Assembly: GCA_036488725.1 (NCBI GenBank)
Contig: DASXHD010000051.1
Location: 124,001 to 188,000 of the forward strand
DNA from: DASXHD01 sp036488725
GTDB taxonomy: Bacteria; Myxococcota_A; Polyangia; Polyangiales; Polyangiaceae
Reading direction: 5' to 3'
DNA: 64,000 nucleotides
A model generated the notes under the pieces. It did no database searches. It was not told the origin of the DNA and saw only the letters and a list, made by a program, of their open reading frames with translations. Within the stretch, counting starts at the first letter, position 1. Each line of letters starts with the position of its first letter. This document shows positions 8,554 to 15,796 of this stretch, piece by piece. The translations under genes were made by a program, and so were the position numbers.

Positions 8554-8772
8554 ATGAATAAGAAGATCTTCGTTGGCATGTTCGTGACGATTGGATTCGT
8601 TGCGTTGGTCACGCCCGTTGCGGCACGTTCGTCCGGAGACGAGAAGTACGAAACGCCGAAGGAAGGTTGCTCCAGCTGCAACCAAAACCAGTGTTGCTGT
8701 TCGGTCGTCTCAAACGGTGTGACGACAAAATACTGTGCGCTCAAGACCGACGCCTGTTGCACGCTCAAGTAG
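8554..8772 (+). CDS. Small secreted Cys-rich peptide
   Basis: A 72-residue protein that I do not recognise. A typical signal peptide (KKIFVGMFVTIGFVALVT, cleavage probably after VAA) is followed by a roughly 50-residue mature part with eight cysteines arranged C..C...CCC...C...CC (CSSCNQNQCCCS and DACCTLK), suggesting a disulfide-bonded exported peptide. The ATG at 8554 has a strong purine-rich ribosome site (GGGAGGGG) 5-12 bases upstream. Base composition is visibly less G/C-biased than the neighbours (AATAAGAAGATC, AAATACTGTGCG), and it lies between a tRNA and a recombinase remnant, so it may be acquired. Function unknown. Confidence 0.7.
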   Translation: MNKKIFVGMFVTIGFVALVTPVAARSSGDEKYETPKEGCSSCNQNQCCCSVVSNGVTTKYCALKTDACCTLK

Positions 8773-8813
8773 CGCTCGAAGAGGCGTGCGCGTGAGTCAC
8801 GGCGCGCCGAGGG

Positions 8814-10196
8814 TCAAAGCTTGACCTTGTTGCGCTTCATCGCGTCCAGCGCCGCACGCGCCGCCGCTTCGCTCGTCTGGATGTAGAGCGCCGTCGTGCT
8901 GACGTGCTTGTGTCCAACCAAGTGCGCGATGCCCGTGAGGGCGGCTCCCGGACTGTTCGCTCCGGCCGTCGTGCGCGAGTGTCGAAAGTCGTACGGCGTG
9001 AGGCCCAGCTCCGTCACTCCAACGCGCTCCGCCGCAAGAGCGAGCACATCGCGAAGCGAGCACACCTTCCACGGGAAGATAAGGCCGGGCTTGTCAGGGC
9101 ACGCGCGGTCGAGCGCTTCGCGCGCTTCGTCCGTGAGCGGGATGGTTCGCTCAAATCCTTCTTTGTCGATTTCGCGCGAGATGAAGAGATGGTCTTGGCC
9201 GCGACGGTAGTGGAGGGGAACCTCAAGCCGAACGACGGTCTTGGGGCGGAGGCCGGTCTCCCAAAGCACGACGAAGAGCGGACGACAGAACGCGCCCGTC
9301 CGTGGCGATCGATCTGGAATCGCCAAGAGGAGCTGACGCGCGAGCGGTTCGTCGATCAGATAGAGAAGACGCGAGCCCGACACGCCTGCGATGGCCTCGG
9401 CCTCGCTCGCGGTGTAGCCGGTGATTTCCCGAAAGTCGGCGGACTTGAGCCCAGTGCGAGCAAGCTCTCCCGGAATCTCCGGGATGATGGCCGAGTGCTC
9501 ACACGGTCGCGGACGATCGCGCCACTTGGGATCTTCTTTGCACGCGACGCATACGCCGTGGTTGTAGAGAAGCTTTTTTGTGTCGCGCCAAAGGACGGTG
9601 TCGACCTGCTTGGTCGTTCCTACCGTGAGGGACTGACAGCCGGGCGCGACGCCGCCGTTCGTTCCGCAAGGCGCGTTCACCACGGCGCACGTCGGAAGCG
9701 ATCCGGCCGGGCACGCGGACCCCAAAGCGCACGTCGTTCGAATCGTCGTCTCTCCGGCACCCGCATCCGCGAAGTCGGGAGCGGGCGAAACCGTCGTGAT
9801 GACGGCACAACAGTCACCGGCGACCGGTTTGCCATCGAGCTGGCCCGCGCAGTCCGCGGCGGAGAGGCACTCGAACGTCGAAGCCGCGTGGAAACACGCG
9901 TCGCTCGCTGGGGCGCACGCCGGCGCGCTGTCTTCGACTCGCAGGCAGCAGAACGACGTCGCCACATCGCAGGCCGTCCCGAAGCAAGCCACCGTGGAGC
10001 TCGTTCGTGTGGCAGCGAAACCGCTCGATGTACAGGCGGCGATCGTCGTCGCCACGATTGCCGCACACCAAGCCTGCGGGAACCAGCCCAGCGGCGCCGC
10101 TGGGCCGGAAGATTTCTTCCGGTCCGTCGGAAGAAGCCACCGGAAGAACCGTGTTCGGCGGCCAGTCGAGAGATCGCGCGTGATGCGGTCCTCCAA
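8814..10196 (-). CDS. Chimera: Cys-rich lipoprotein fused to tyrosine recombinase core
   Basis: One uninterrupted 460-codon frame joins two unlike parts. Residues about 40-200 look like a lipoprotein (hydrophobic stretch ending in TIAAC, then many Cys pairs such as CFGTACDVATSFCC and ADCAGQLDGKPVAGDCC). Residues about 205-460 are a tyrosine recombinase catalytic domain: GLRPKTVVRLE (Arg I), DKEGFERTIPL (Lys), TPYDFRHSRTT (Arg II, with Tyr where the box-II His usually is), VGHKHVSTT and the nucleophile in ALYIQ. The SAM-like N-terminal DNA-binding domain is missing. The gene points at tRNA-Leu 450 bp away. Either a deletion fused a host lipoprotein to an integrase remnant, or the first 40 codons are untranslated and the true start is not recognisable. 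Probably inactive for integration. Confidence 0.6.
   Translation of the reverse strand: MEDRITRDLSTGRRTRFFRWLLPTDRKKSSGPAAPLGWFPQAWCAAIVATTIAACTSSGFAATRTSSTVACFGTACDVATSFCCLRVEDSAPACAPASDACFHAASTFECLSAADCAGQLDGKPVAGDCCAVITTVSPAPDFADAGAGETTIRTTCALGSACPAGSLPTCAVVNAPCGTNGGVAPGCQSLTVGTTKQVDTVLWRDTKKLLYNHGVCVACKEDPKWRDRPRPCEHSAIIPEIPGELARTGLKSADFREITGYTASEAEAIAGVSGSRLLYLIDEPLARQLLLAIPDRSPRTGAFCRPLFVVLWETGLRPKTVVRLEVPLHYRRGQDHLFISREIDKEGFERTIPLTDEAREALDRACPDKPGLIFPWKVCSLRDVLALAAERVGVTELGLTPYDFRHSRTTAGANSPGAALTGIAHLVGHKHVSTTALYIQTSEAAARAALDAMKRNKVKL
10086..10122. repeat. Two abutting perfect inverted repeats
   Basis: GCCCAGCGGCGCCGCTGGGC (10086-10105) is a perfect 20-bp palindrome. CCGGAAGA-TT-TCTTCCGG (10105-10122) follows directly. 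Both lie in the first 40 codons of the lipoprotein-recombinase frame, near where a lipoprotein signal sequence would begin, so they may be upstream regulatory hairpins, not coding sequence. Confidence 0.6.
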
Positions 10197-10249
10197 GGCT
10201 GCACGGTAGAGCGCACCCGGCGAGGTGCGGGGCGGGCTAGGATGCAGCG

Positions 10250-11131
10250 ATGCGTAGCTTCGGGTTCACGCTAGGCGCGATCGGCGTCGTGATCGCGTGC
10301 GGCGGACCGGCGCCGCCCGACGCTTGCGGGCGTTATTACGACGCGCTCGCGGCGTGCAGCGCTTCGGTCGCGACCGTCGCGCCGGCGGACAACGTGCGCG
10401 AGCGCGCGCGATTCGTCGCGAGCTGCGAAGCGCGTCTCGCGCTGCCCGGAACCTCGCTGACGGCGTCGTGGATCGACTCGTGCGCCGCCGCGATTCCGTC
10501 GTTCGGTTGTCTGCCGCTCGCGCTCGACTACGGCGCATGCGCAGTTCCTCCCGGCAAACTGCCGGTCGGCGCCGCGTGCGAGGACGACGCGCAGTGCGCG
10601 AGCACGTCGTGCTCGAGCGGCGGCGACGGCTGCGGCCAGTGCGTGGACACGATTCCCGCGGGCGGCGACTGCCCTTCGGTCGTCGAGCTCGGCGAGCCGT
10701 GCGTCGCCGGAACGGTCTGCATCGCCAACACCTGCTCGCAGGCCGATTTCGCCGGGGCAGGCGAGAGCTGCGACGACGAGTCGACCTTCTGCCAAAAAGA
10801 TTTGGTCTGCTTCCCGCAAACGTGCGCGTCGCCGCAGCCGCTCGGCGCGCCGTGTTTCCGCTACAGCGATTGCGCGGCCGGCCTGACTTGCTCCGACGCG
10901 ACGGGCGGCGGCGGAACATGCGTCGTGACGCCCGCGCCCGTCTACGCGAGCCCAGGCGGCGCATGCAGCGCGGACGTGCCGTGTCTCACCGGCGCGTGCG
11001 ACGCGACGACGAGCACGTGTCCATCGCCGGCCGCCGACGGACAGCCGTGCACCGCGAGCCCAGACTGCGACGAATTTTCGGTCTGCGTCAGCGGCACGTG
11101 CGAGACCGCGTTCGCCGAGACGTGCCCTTGA
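10250..11131 (+). CDS. Cys-rich lipoprotein, myxobacterial type
   Basis: A 293-residue secreted protein of unknown function. The signal peptide ends in a lipobox-like VVIAC at about residue 17, so the mature protein is probably lipid-anchored. The remainder holds more than 25 cysteines in regularly spaced modules (AACEDDAQCAST, CGQCVDTIPAGGDCPSV, PCFRYSDCAAGLTC, CTASPDCDEFSVCVSG) resembling the Dickkopf-like repeats common in myxobacterial surface proteins. Such proteins are exported and disulfide-bonded. It is transcribed away from the minus-strand chimera and ends 37 bp before hisB. No catalytic motif is visible. Confidence 0.75.
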   Translation: MRSFGFTLGAIGVVIACGGPAPPDACGRYYDALAACSASVATVAPADNVRERARFVASCEARLALPGTSLTASWIDSCAAAIPSFGCLPLALDYGACAVPPGKLPVGAACEDDAQCASTSCSSGGDGCGQCVDTIPAGGDCPSVVELGEPCVAGTVCIANTCSQADFAGAGESCDDESTFCQKDLVCFPQTCASPQPLGAPCFRYSDCAAGLTCSDATGGGGTCVVTPAPVYASPGGACSADVPCLTGACDATTSTCPSPAADGQPCTASPDCDEFSVCVSGTCETAFAETCP

Positions 11132-11168
11132 ATTGCCCGGCGCGCGGCGAGCGTGTTCTAATTTTGCG

Positions 11169-11762
11169 ATGCCCCGCGTCGGGACCGCCAAGCGCGCGAC
11201 GAAAGAGACCGACATCGAGGTCACGATCGATCTCGACGGCACCGGCGCCTCCGACATCCAGACGCCGCTCCCATTTTTGAGCCACATGCTCGATCAGATC
11301 GCGCGCCACGGGCTCTTCGATTTGAAAGTGCGCGCGAAGGGCGACATCGACATCGACGGCCATCACACGACCGAAGATCTCGCGGTGCTCCTCGGGCAAG
11401 CGGTCGCGACCGCGCTCGGCGACAAGAAGGGCATCGCGCGCTTCGGCTCGGCGACGCTCCCGATGGACGAAGCCCGCGCGAAGGTCGCCGTCGATCTCAG
11501 CGGCCGTCCGTTCTTCGTTTGGGAGGTGCCGCTCCCGAAGGGAAAAATCGGCGACTTCGACACCGACCTCGCCGAGGTTTTTTTCGAGGGTTTCGCGCGC
11601 GGAAATGCGTGCAATCTGCACGTAGTTCTCGAGGCGGGGCGCAACATGCACCACATCGTCGAGATTTGTTTCAAAGCGTTCGCGAAGGCTCTTTCCGCGG
11701 CGAGCCGCGTCGAGCCGCGCGCCGGCGGGATCCCCTCGACCAAGGGGACGCTCGCGACGTAG
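11169..11762 (+). CDS. hisB: Imidazoleglycerol-phosphate dehydratase
   Basis: Sixth step of histidine biosynthesis: converts imidazole glycerol phosphate to imidazole acetol phosphate in the cytosol. The 197 residues carry the family signatures: LPFLSHMLDQIARHGLFDL, the Mn-binding DGHHTTEDLAVLLG, LPMDEARAKVAVDLSGRP, FARGNACNLHV and the second metal segment NMHHIVEICFKAFAKAL. The ATG at 11169 is chosen because the family starts close to this point; an upstream ATG at 11133 would add 12 residues unlike the family. It is monofunctional, without the phosphatase domain seen in enterobacteria. No other his genes are adjacent, so the pathway is dispersed here. Confidence 0.96.
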   Translation: MPRVGTAKRATKETDIEVTIDLDGTGASDIQTPLPFLSHMLDQIARHGLFDLKVRAKGDIDIDGHHTTEDLAVLLGQAVATALGDKKGIARFGSATLPMDEARAKVAVDLSGRPFFVWEVPLPKGKIGDFDTDLAEVFFEGFARGNACNLHVVLEAGRNMHHIVEICFKAFAKALSAASRVEPRAGGIPSTKGTLAT

Positions 11763-11776
11763 TCTGCGAGCACGTG

Positions 11777-12457
11777 ATGGCGGACGACGAAATCGAGCTC
11801 GGCATCTCGGAGCGCACGCGGCTCGTGTCGCGTTACGGGCGCACGTTCGCCGCCGGCGAGGTGATCTTTCGCGAGGAGGAGCCCGGCACCGACGCGTTTC
11901 TCCTCCAAGAGGGACGCGTTCGATTGCTGAAGAACATTCGCAACGCCGAGCGGAGCCTCATCGTGCTCAAGCCGGGCGACCTCTTCGGCGAGTCGGCGCT
12001 GCTCGACTCGGCGGCGCGAAGCTCGACGGCGGTCGCGCTCACCGACGGCGTCGCCCTCGCGCTCGATCGCCAAACGTTCCGTTCGCTCCTCACGAATTAT
12101 CCGCCCATCGCCGTCCGCGTGATGGAGCAGCTCGTTCGGCGCGTGCGCGACGCCGAGGATCAAATCGAGATCCTCATGCTGAAGGACAGCCAATACAAAG
12201 TCGTATCGTCGCTCCTCAAGCTCGCGACCCGCTCGGCGCCGACCGAAAGCTCCGCGGCGCTCGAGATCGCGATCTCGCCCGTCGAGCTCGCGAGCCGCGT
12301 GGGTCTCGACGTCGACTCGGTGAAGCGCGACGTCCAGCGGCTCCGCGATCAAGGCTACGTCCGAATTTCGGGCGAGCGCATCGAGCTTCCCGACGTCGAA
12401 GCCCTCCGCCGGCTCTACGCGCTTTTGGGTGCAAAAGACGAGCTTCGAGGCGAATAG
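11777..12457 (+). CDS. Crp/Fnr family transcription regulator
   Basis: A 226-residue regulator. A cyclic-nucleotide-binding beta-roll (about residues 15-125; GEVIFREEEPGTDAFLLQEG and PGDLFGESALLDSAARSSTAVAL, where the last block resembles the phosphate-binding cassette) is followed by a long dimer helix (MEQLVRRVRDAEDQIEIL) and a Crp-type winged helix (PVELASRVGLDVDSVKRDVQRLRDQGYV, about 165-200). There is no N-terminal Cys cluster, so it is not an oxygen-sensing Fnr. The PGDLFGESALL block contains the Glu that contacts ribose, so cyclic nucleotide binding is plausible. The ATG at 11777 lies 14 bp after hisB; a GTG one codon upstream is possible. Targets unknown. Confidence 0.9.
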   Translation: MADDEIELGISERTRLVSRYGRTFAAGEVIFREEEPGTDAFLLQEGRVRLLKNIRNAERSLIVLKPGDLFGESALLDSAARSSTAVALTDGVALALDRQTFRSLLTNYPPIAVRVMEQLVRRVRDAEDQIEILMLKDSQYKVVSSLLKLATRSAPTESSAALEIAISPVELASRVGLDVDSVKRDVQRLRDQGYVRISGERIELPDVEALRRLYALLGAKDELRGE

Positions 12458-12523
12458 TCTCGGCGTGGCGCTTTGGAGGGTTGACGGTGGCGGCCGGGTT
12501 CGATACGCCCCTGGGTCGGCCTC

Positions 12524-13387
12524 ATGCAGTCGGTCGGCATCATGTGCTCCGCGGTTTGCGCCCTCTCCCTGGCCTGTGCGCCGGCGGCTTCCGATGGCCC
12601 GCACGCCCAGAGCCCCGAGCGTCAATCGCAGGCGCAATACGATCTCGCGCGCGAATACTTCTATAAGGGCCACCCGCGCGAGGCGCTCGACCACGTCCTC
12701 GCGGCCGACAAGCTCGACGACACCAACTCGAAAGCGCTCTATTTCACGTCGGCGATTTACCTCGAGTTTTGCTCCGGGGATCGCGGCCTCGGCGCGCCAG
12801 ATTGCGAGCTTTCTTCGGCCGAGAAGTACGCGCGCAAAGCGCTCGAGCACGACGAGCACTTTCGCGATGCTCGAAACTTGCTCGGCAACATCTTGATCCT
12901 CGAAGAGAAGTACGCCGAGGCCATCACGCTGCTCGAGCCGCTCGTCAAAGATCCTTCTTACAATGCGCCGCACCTCGCGTGGGGCAACCTCGGCTGGGCC
13001 CAAGTCAAAGAAGGGCACCTCGACGAGGGAATCGCTTCGCTTCGCAACGCCGTGACGCAGCCGAAGTTTTGCGTCGGCTTTTATCGGCTCGGCGTCGCTT
13101 ACGAAAAGAAGGGCGATCTCGCGAGCGCCGAGCAGAATTTCTCGACGGCGCTCAAGGTCGACAGCCCCGATTGTCAGAACTTGCAAGACGCGTGGCACGA
13201 GCGGGGCGAAGTTCGCCTGAAGCTCGGTCGCGTCGAAGAAGCGTGCAGTGACTTTTCGAAGTGCCGCGATTTGTCGGTCGCGACCGACGCGGGAAAGGCG
13301 TGTGCCGCCGCGATGACGAAGTGTCCGGTGGGTAAACCGGGCGCCGCCGCGGGCCGTAACGCCGATGAAACCAGGAGGACGACGTGA
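12524..13387 (+). CDS. TPR lipoprotein, Tgl/PilF-like
   Basis: A 287-residue outer-membrane lipoprotein candidate. The signal peptide ends in the lipobox LSLAC (Cys about residue 18), followed by about five tetratricopeptide repeats (YDLAREYFYKGHPREALDH, AEKYARKALEHDEHFRDA, NLGWAQVKEGHLDEGIAS, YRLGVAYEKKGDLASAEQ). This is the architecture of PilF/PilW/Tgl, the pilotins that help PilQ secretin assembly in type IV pili; Tgl serves social motility in Myxococcus. The family call rests on architecture and genome type, since no pil genes are in the window. It overlaps the next gene by GTGA. A second start at 12542 also fits the signal peptide. Confidence 0.7.
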   Translation: MQSVGIMCSAVCALSLACAPAASDGPHAQSPERQSQAQYDLAREYFYKGHPREALDHVLAADKLDDTNSKALYFTSAIYLEFCSGDRGLGAPDCELSSAEKYARKALEHDEHFRDARNLLGNILILEEKYAEAITLLEPLVKDPSYNAPHLAWGNLGWAQVKEGHLDEGIASLRNAVTQPKFCVGFYRLGVAYEKKGDLASAEQNFSTALKVDSPDCQNLQDAWHERGEVRLKLGRVEEACSDFSKCRDLSVATDAGKACAAAMTKCPVGKPGAAAGRNADETRRTT

Positions 13388-13815
13388 GCGGAATCGGTGC
13401 GATGCTCAGAAAGAACCGCGAAACGAAGCGGATGAGCGTGGCGGAAGTGTCGCGCGTGACGCGCATTCCGGTGGCGACGCTCGACGCGATCGAAGGCGAT
13501 CGGTTCGACGATTTGCCGGGCGAGGTTTTCGTCCGCGGGTTTTTGAAATCGTATGCGCAGGCCGTCGGGCTCGCGCCGTCGGAGATTTTGGCGCGTTACG
13601 CGTCGACGCGGAGCGTGGCGCTCGTGACGCCGCTGCCGGCGACGTCGCCGGTGACCGCGGTGCGCGGCGGCAATCGGCGGCTCGGCGTCGCGATCGCGTT
13701 CGTCGTGCTTTTGATTTTGGTGACGCTCGCGCTCTCGATCGTGCTGACCCCGCGCGGGCATGGCGTGCCGGCGGAGCTCTCGCAGAACGCTTCGTGCCCG
13801 GCGCAGCTCGGGTAG
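13384..13815 (+). CDS. RodZ-like HTH membrane protein
   Basis: A 143-residue protein. An N-terminal Xre/HTH_25 helix-turn-helix (GAMLRKNRETKRMSVAEVSRVTRI, residues about 3-70, with FVRGFLKSYAQAVGL) is followed by a linker, one transmembrane helix (VAIAFVVLLILVTLALSIVL, about 100-120) and a short periplasmic tail. This matches the cytoplasmic and membrane part of RodZ, the MreB-binding cell-shape protein, but lacks its beta-rich periplasmic domain. It starts with GTG overlapping the Tgl-like stop. The murJ and engB genes downstream fit an envelope and division theme. It could instead be a membrane-tethered regulator. Confidence 0.78.
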   Translation: MSGIGAMLRKNRETKRMSVAEVSRVTRIPVATLDAIEGDRFDDLPGEVFVRGFLKSYAQAVGLAPSEILARYASTRSVALVTPLPATSPVTAVRGGNRRLGVAIAFVVLLILVTLALSIVLTPRGHGVPAELSQNASCPAQLG

Positions 13816-13835
13816 CGAGGCGCGCCGCGCGGCGC

Positions 13836-14522
13836 GTGACCAGCGACGCGCTCGTCGTGCGGAGCGTTCCGTACGGAGAGAGCGACGTCGTCGTGACGCT
13901 CTTGACCGAACGGGAAGGGAAGGTCGCGGCGATCGTTCGCGGCGCGCGCAAGGGGAGCAAGCGCGTCGCGGGGGCGCTCGAACCGATGCACACGATTTCG
14001 GCGATCTACGAGGACAAGGGGACCGACCTCGCGACGCTCAAAGAAGCGCGCGTCGTTCGCGCGCGGACGGGCATGCTCACGCGGCTCGAGGCGATCGAAG
14101 CGGGCGGCACCCTGCTTCGTTGGGCGCGGCATTTGTTTCCGCCGAAGACGCCGGAGCCCGCGGGGTTCGCGACGCTCATCGAGACGCTCGACGCGCTCGA
14201 TGCGGGCGAGACGGATTCGAACGGGGCGCTCGCGGCCGCCGGCCTGCGGCTCCTCGGCGACGTGGGCTGGGGCATGGAGCTCTCGCAGTGCGTGAAGTGC
14301 GGAAAGGCGTGTCCCGAGGACGCGGGCGCGCAGCTCGACCCGGATCGCGGCGGCATCGTGTGCCGGGCGTGCGGCGGCGCGCGCATTCTCTTGCGGGCTC
14401 CGGTGCGGCGCGCGGCCCTCGCGGCGCTCGCGCGCGAGCCTTTTCCGAAAGAGCACGCGCGCGCGCTCATCGAGATCGTCGACGCGGCGATGGCGGCGCA
14501 CGCGGGGTTCAAAGATCGATGA
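13836..14522 (+). CDS. recO: DNA repair protein RecO
   Basis: A mediator that loads RecA onto SSB-coated gaps together with RecR. The 228-residue protein has an OB-fold N-terminus (SDALVVRSVPYGESDVVVTLLTEREGKVAAIVRGARKG) and a helical core with a CxxC-type zinc site (CVKCGKACPEDAG followed by GGIVCRACGG). The GTG at 13836 is chosen because the conserved block begins directly after it; the frame extends upstream only through antisense-like sequence. It begins 20 bp after the RodZ-like gene and overlaps the PfkB start by ATGA, within a long co-oriented operon. Confidence 0.9.
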   Translation: MTSDALVVRSVPYGESDVVVTLLTEREGKVAAIVRGARKGSKRVAGALEPMHTISAIYEDKGTDLATLKEARVVRARTGMLTRLEAIEAGGTLLRWARHLFPPKTPEPAGFATLIETLDALDAGETDSNGALAAAGLRLLGDVGWGMELSQCVKCGKACPEDAGAQLDPDRGGIVCRACGGARILLRAPVRRAALAALAREPFPKEHARALIEIVDAAMAAHAGFKDR

Positions 14523-15454
14523 ACGACGTCGTCGCGTTCGGCGAGCTTCTCTGGGACGTCTACGAGATCGCGCCCGACACGTACAAGCGGATGCCGGGCG
14601 GCGCGCCGGCGAACCTCGCGTATGCGCTCGCGCGGCTCGGGGCACGCGCGTCGATCGTGGGCGCGGTCTCGCGCGACGCGTTCGGCGATGCGCTCGTCGC
14701 GCGAATGCGCGCGGCCGGTGTCGACGTCGCGTCGGTCGTGCGTTTGCCGAATCGAACCGGGCTCGCGTTCGTGCGGCGCGATCGGCGCGGCGAGCCGAGC
14801 TTTCTCTTTTATCGCCACGAGACGGCTGACATGGTCCTCGCTGCCGCGCATTTGAGGCCGCGCATGCTGCGGGCGAAGTTTGCGGCGCTCGGCACGAGCA
14901 CGCTCCTCCGCGAGCCGCTCGTTTCGGCGACGTGGAAGTTCGTCGAGCTCGCCGAGCGGGCAGGCGCCGCGCTCGCGGTCGACCTGAACGTGCGCGCGCA
15001 CCTTTGGTCTCGCCCGCGCGAGATGCGCGAGGCCGTCGCGAAGCTCGCGTCGCGGGCGGCGCTCGTGAAAGCGTCGTCCGCCGATCTCGAAGCGCTCGGC
15101 GGCGAACGTTTCTTGCGACGCCACGCGCGCGAAGCGACCTGGATTCTCACGGCGGGGCCCAACGCGGCACGCGCGGTCGGCGTTCACGGCGCAGTGGAAA
15201 TCGCGGCAGAACGCGCGCGATGCGTCGACGCGACCGGCGCGGGCGACGCGTTCTTCGCCGGCGTACTGGCGGTGCTTTCCGCGCGCGGCGCGCGTCCGGG
15301 CTCGACCGCGTGGCGCGATCCCGCCGTTTTTTCGGACGCGCTGCGCGTCGGGCATATGCTGGGCCGCAGAGTCGTTTCCAAAGTTGGCGCCGTGGCCGGC
15401 TTGAGCGGTCTCGCCGCCGAGCGCGCGCTCCTCCGAAAATTCTCCGCTCGATGA
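14519..15454 (+). CDS. PfkB-family sugar kinase (fructokinase-like)
   Basis: A 311-residue ribokinase-fold kinase. It shows PfkB signature 1 (PGGAPANLAYALARLG, residues about 25-40), a sugar-binding RTGLAFVRRD region, and signature 2 with the catalytic Asp (DATGAGDAFFAG). It probably transfers phosphate from ATP to a hexose such as fructose; the FGELLWDVYE start resembles fructokinases, but the substrate cannot be fixed from sequence. It overlaps recO upstream and the DUF971 gene downstream by ATGA at both ends, so it is co-translated. No transporter or sugar gene lies nearby. Confidence 0.87.
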   Translation: MNDVVAFGELLWDVYEIAPDTYKRMPGGAPANLAYALARLGARASIVGAVSRDAFGDALVARMRAAGVDVASVVRLPNRTGLAFVRRDRRGEPSFLFYRHETADMVLAAAHLRPRMLRAKFAALGTSTLLREPLVSATWKFVELAERAGAALAVDLNVRAHLWSRPREMREAVAKLASRAALVKASSADLEALGGERFLRRHAREATWILTAGPNAARAVGVHGAVEIAAERARCVDATGAGDAFFAGVLAVLSARGARPGSTAWRDPAVFSDALRVGHMLGRRVVSKVGAVAGLSGLAAERALLRKFSAR

Positions 15455-15792
15455 CCGACCCGAAGCACATCGCCAAAGCCATCCGCTCGCCGCGCGGCGC
15501 GCGCACGACCGAGATCGACTGGGCCGACGGTCACAAAGGCATCTACCCCCACGCGATCTTGCGCGGCTATTGCCCGTGCGCCGGCTGCCAGGGCCACTCG
15601 GGGACGATTTCGTTCATCGAGCACGCCGACATGGATCTCGAGATCGACGAGCTCGCGCCGGTTGGAAATTACGCGCTCCAAATCACGTGGTCCGATCGGC
15701 ACGACAGCGGCATCTACTCGTACGCCTACCTTCGCTCGCTCTGTCAGTGCGAGGCGTGTCACGGCCCGCACGGCGAGACGATCCCGAGATGA
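15451..15792 (+). CDS. DUF971 / GBBH-like N-terminal domain protein
   Basis: A 113-residue single-domain protein of the DUF971 family, related to the N-terminal zinc domain of gamma-butyrobetaine hydroxylase. It shows TEIDWADGHKGIYPHAILRG, a Cys pair in YCPCAGCQG, a further pair in LCQCEACHG and the HDSGIYSYAYLRSLC block. The Cys pairs probably bind zinc or take part in Fe-S cluster chemistry, where stand-alone members have been implicated; the precise job is unknown. It overlaps the PfkB gene by ATGA and lies 4 bp before murJ. Confidence 0.85.
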   Translation: MTDPKHIAKAIRSPRGARTTEIDWADGHKGIYPHAILRGYCPCAGCQGHSGTISFIEHADMDLEIDELAPVGNYALQITWSDRHDSGIYSYAYLRSLCQCEACHGPHGETIPR

Positions 15793-15796
15793 CGGG

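Noticed and set aside
12481..12507. Promoter TTGACG with GATACG before the Tgl-like gene
   Set aside because: Spacing of 15 bp and a poor -10 make it too weak to list.
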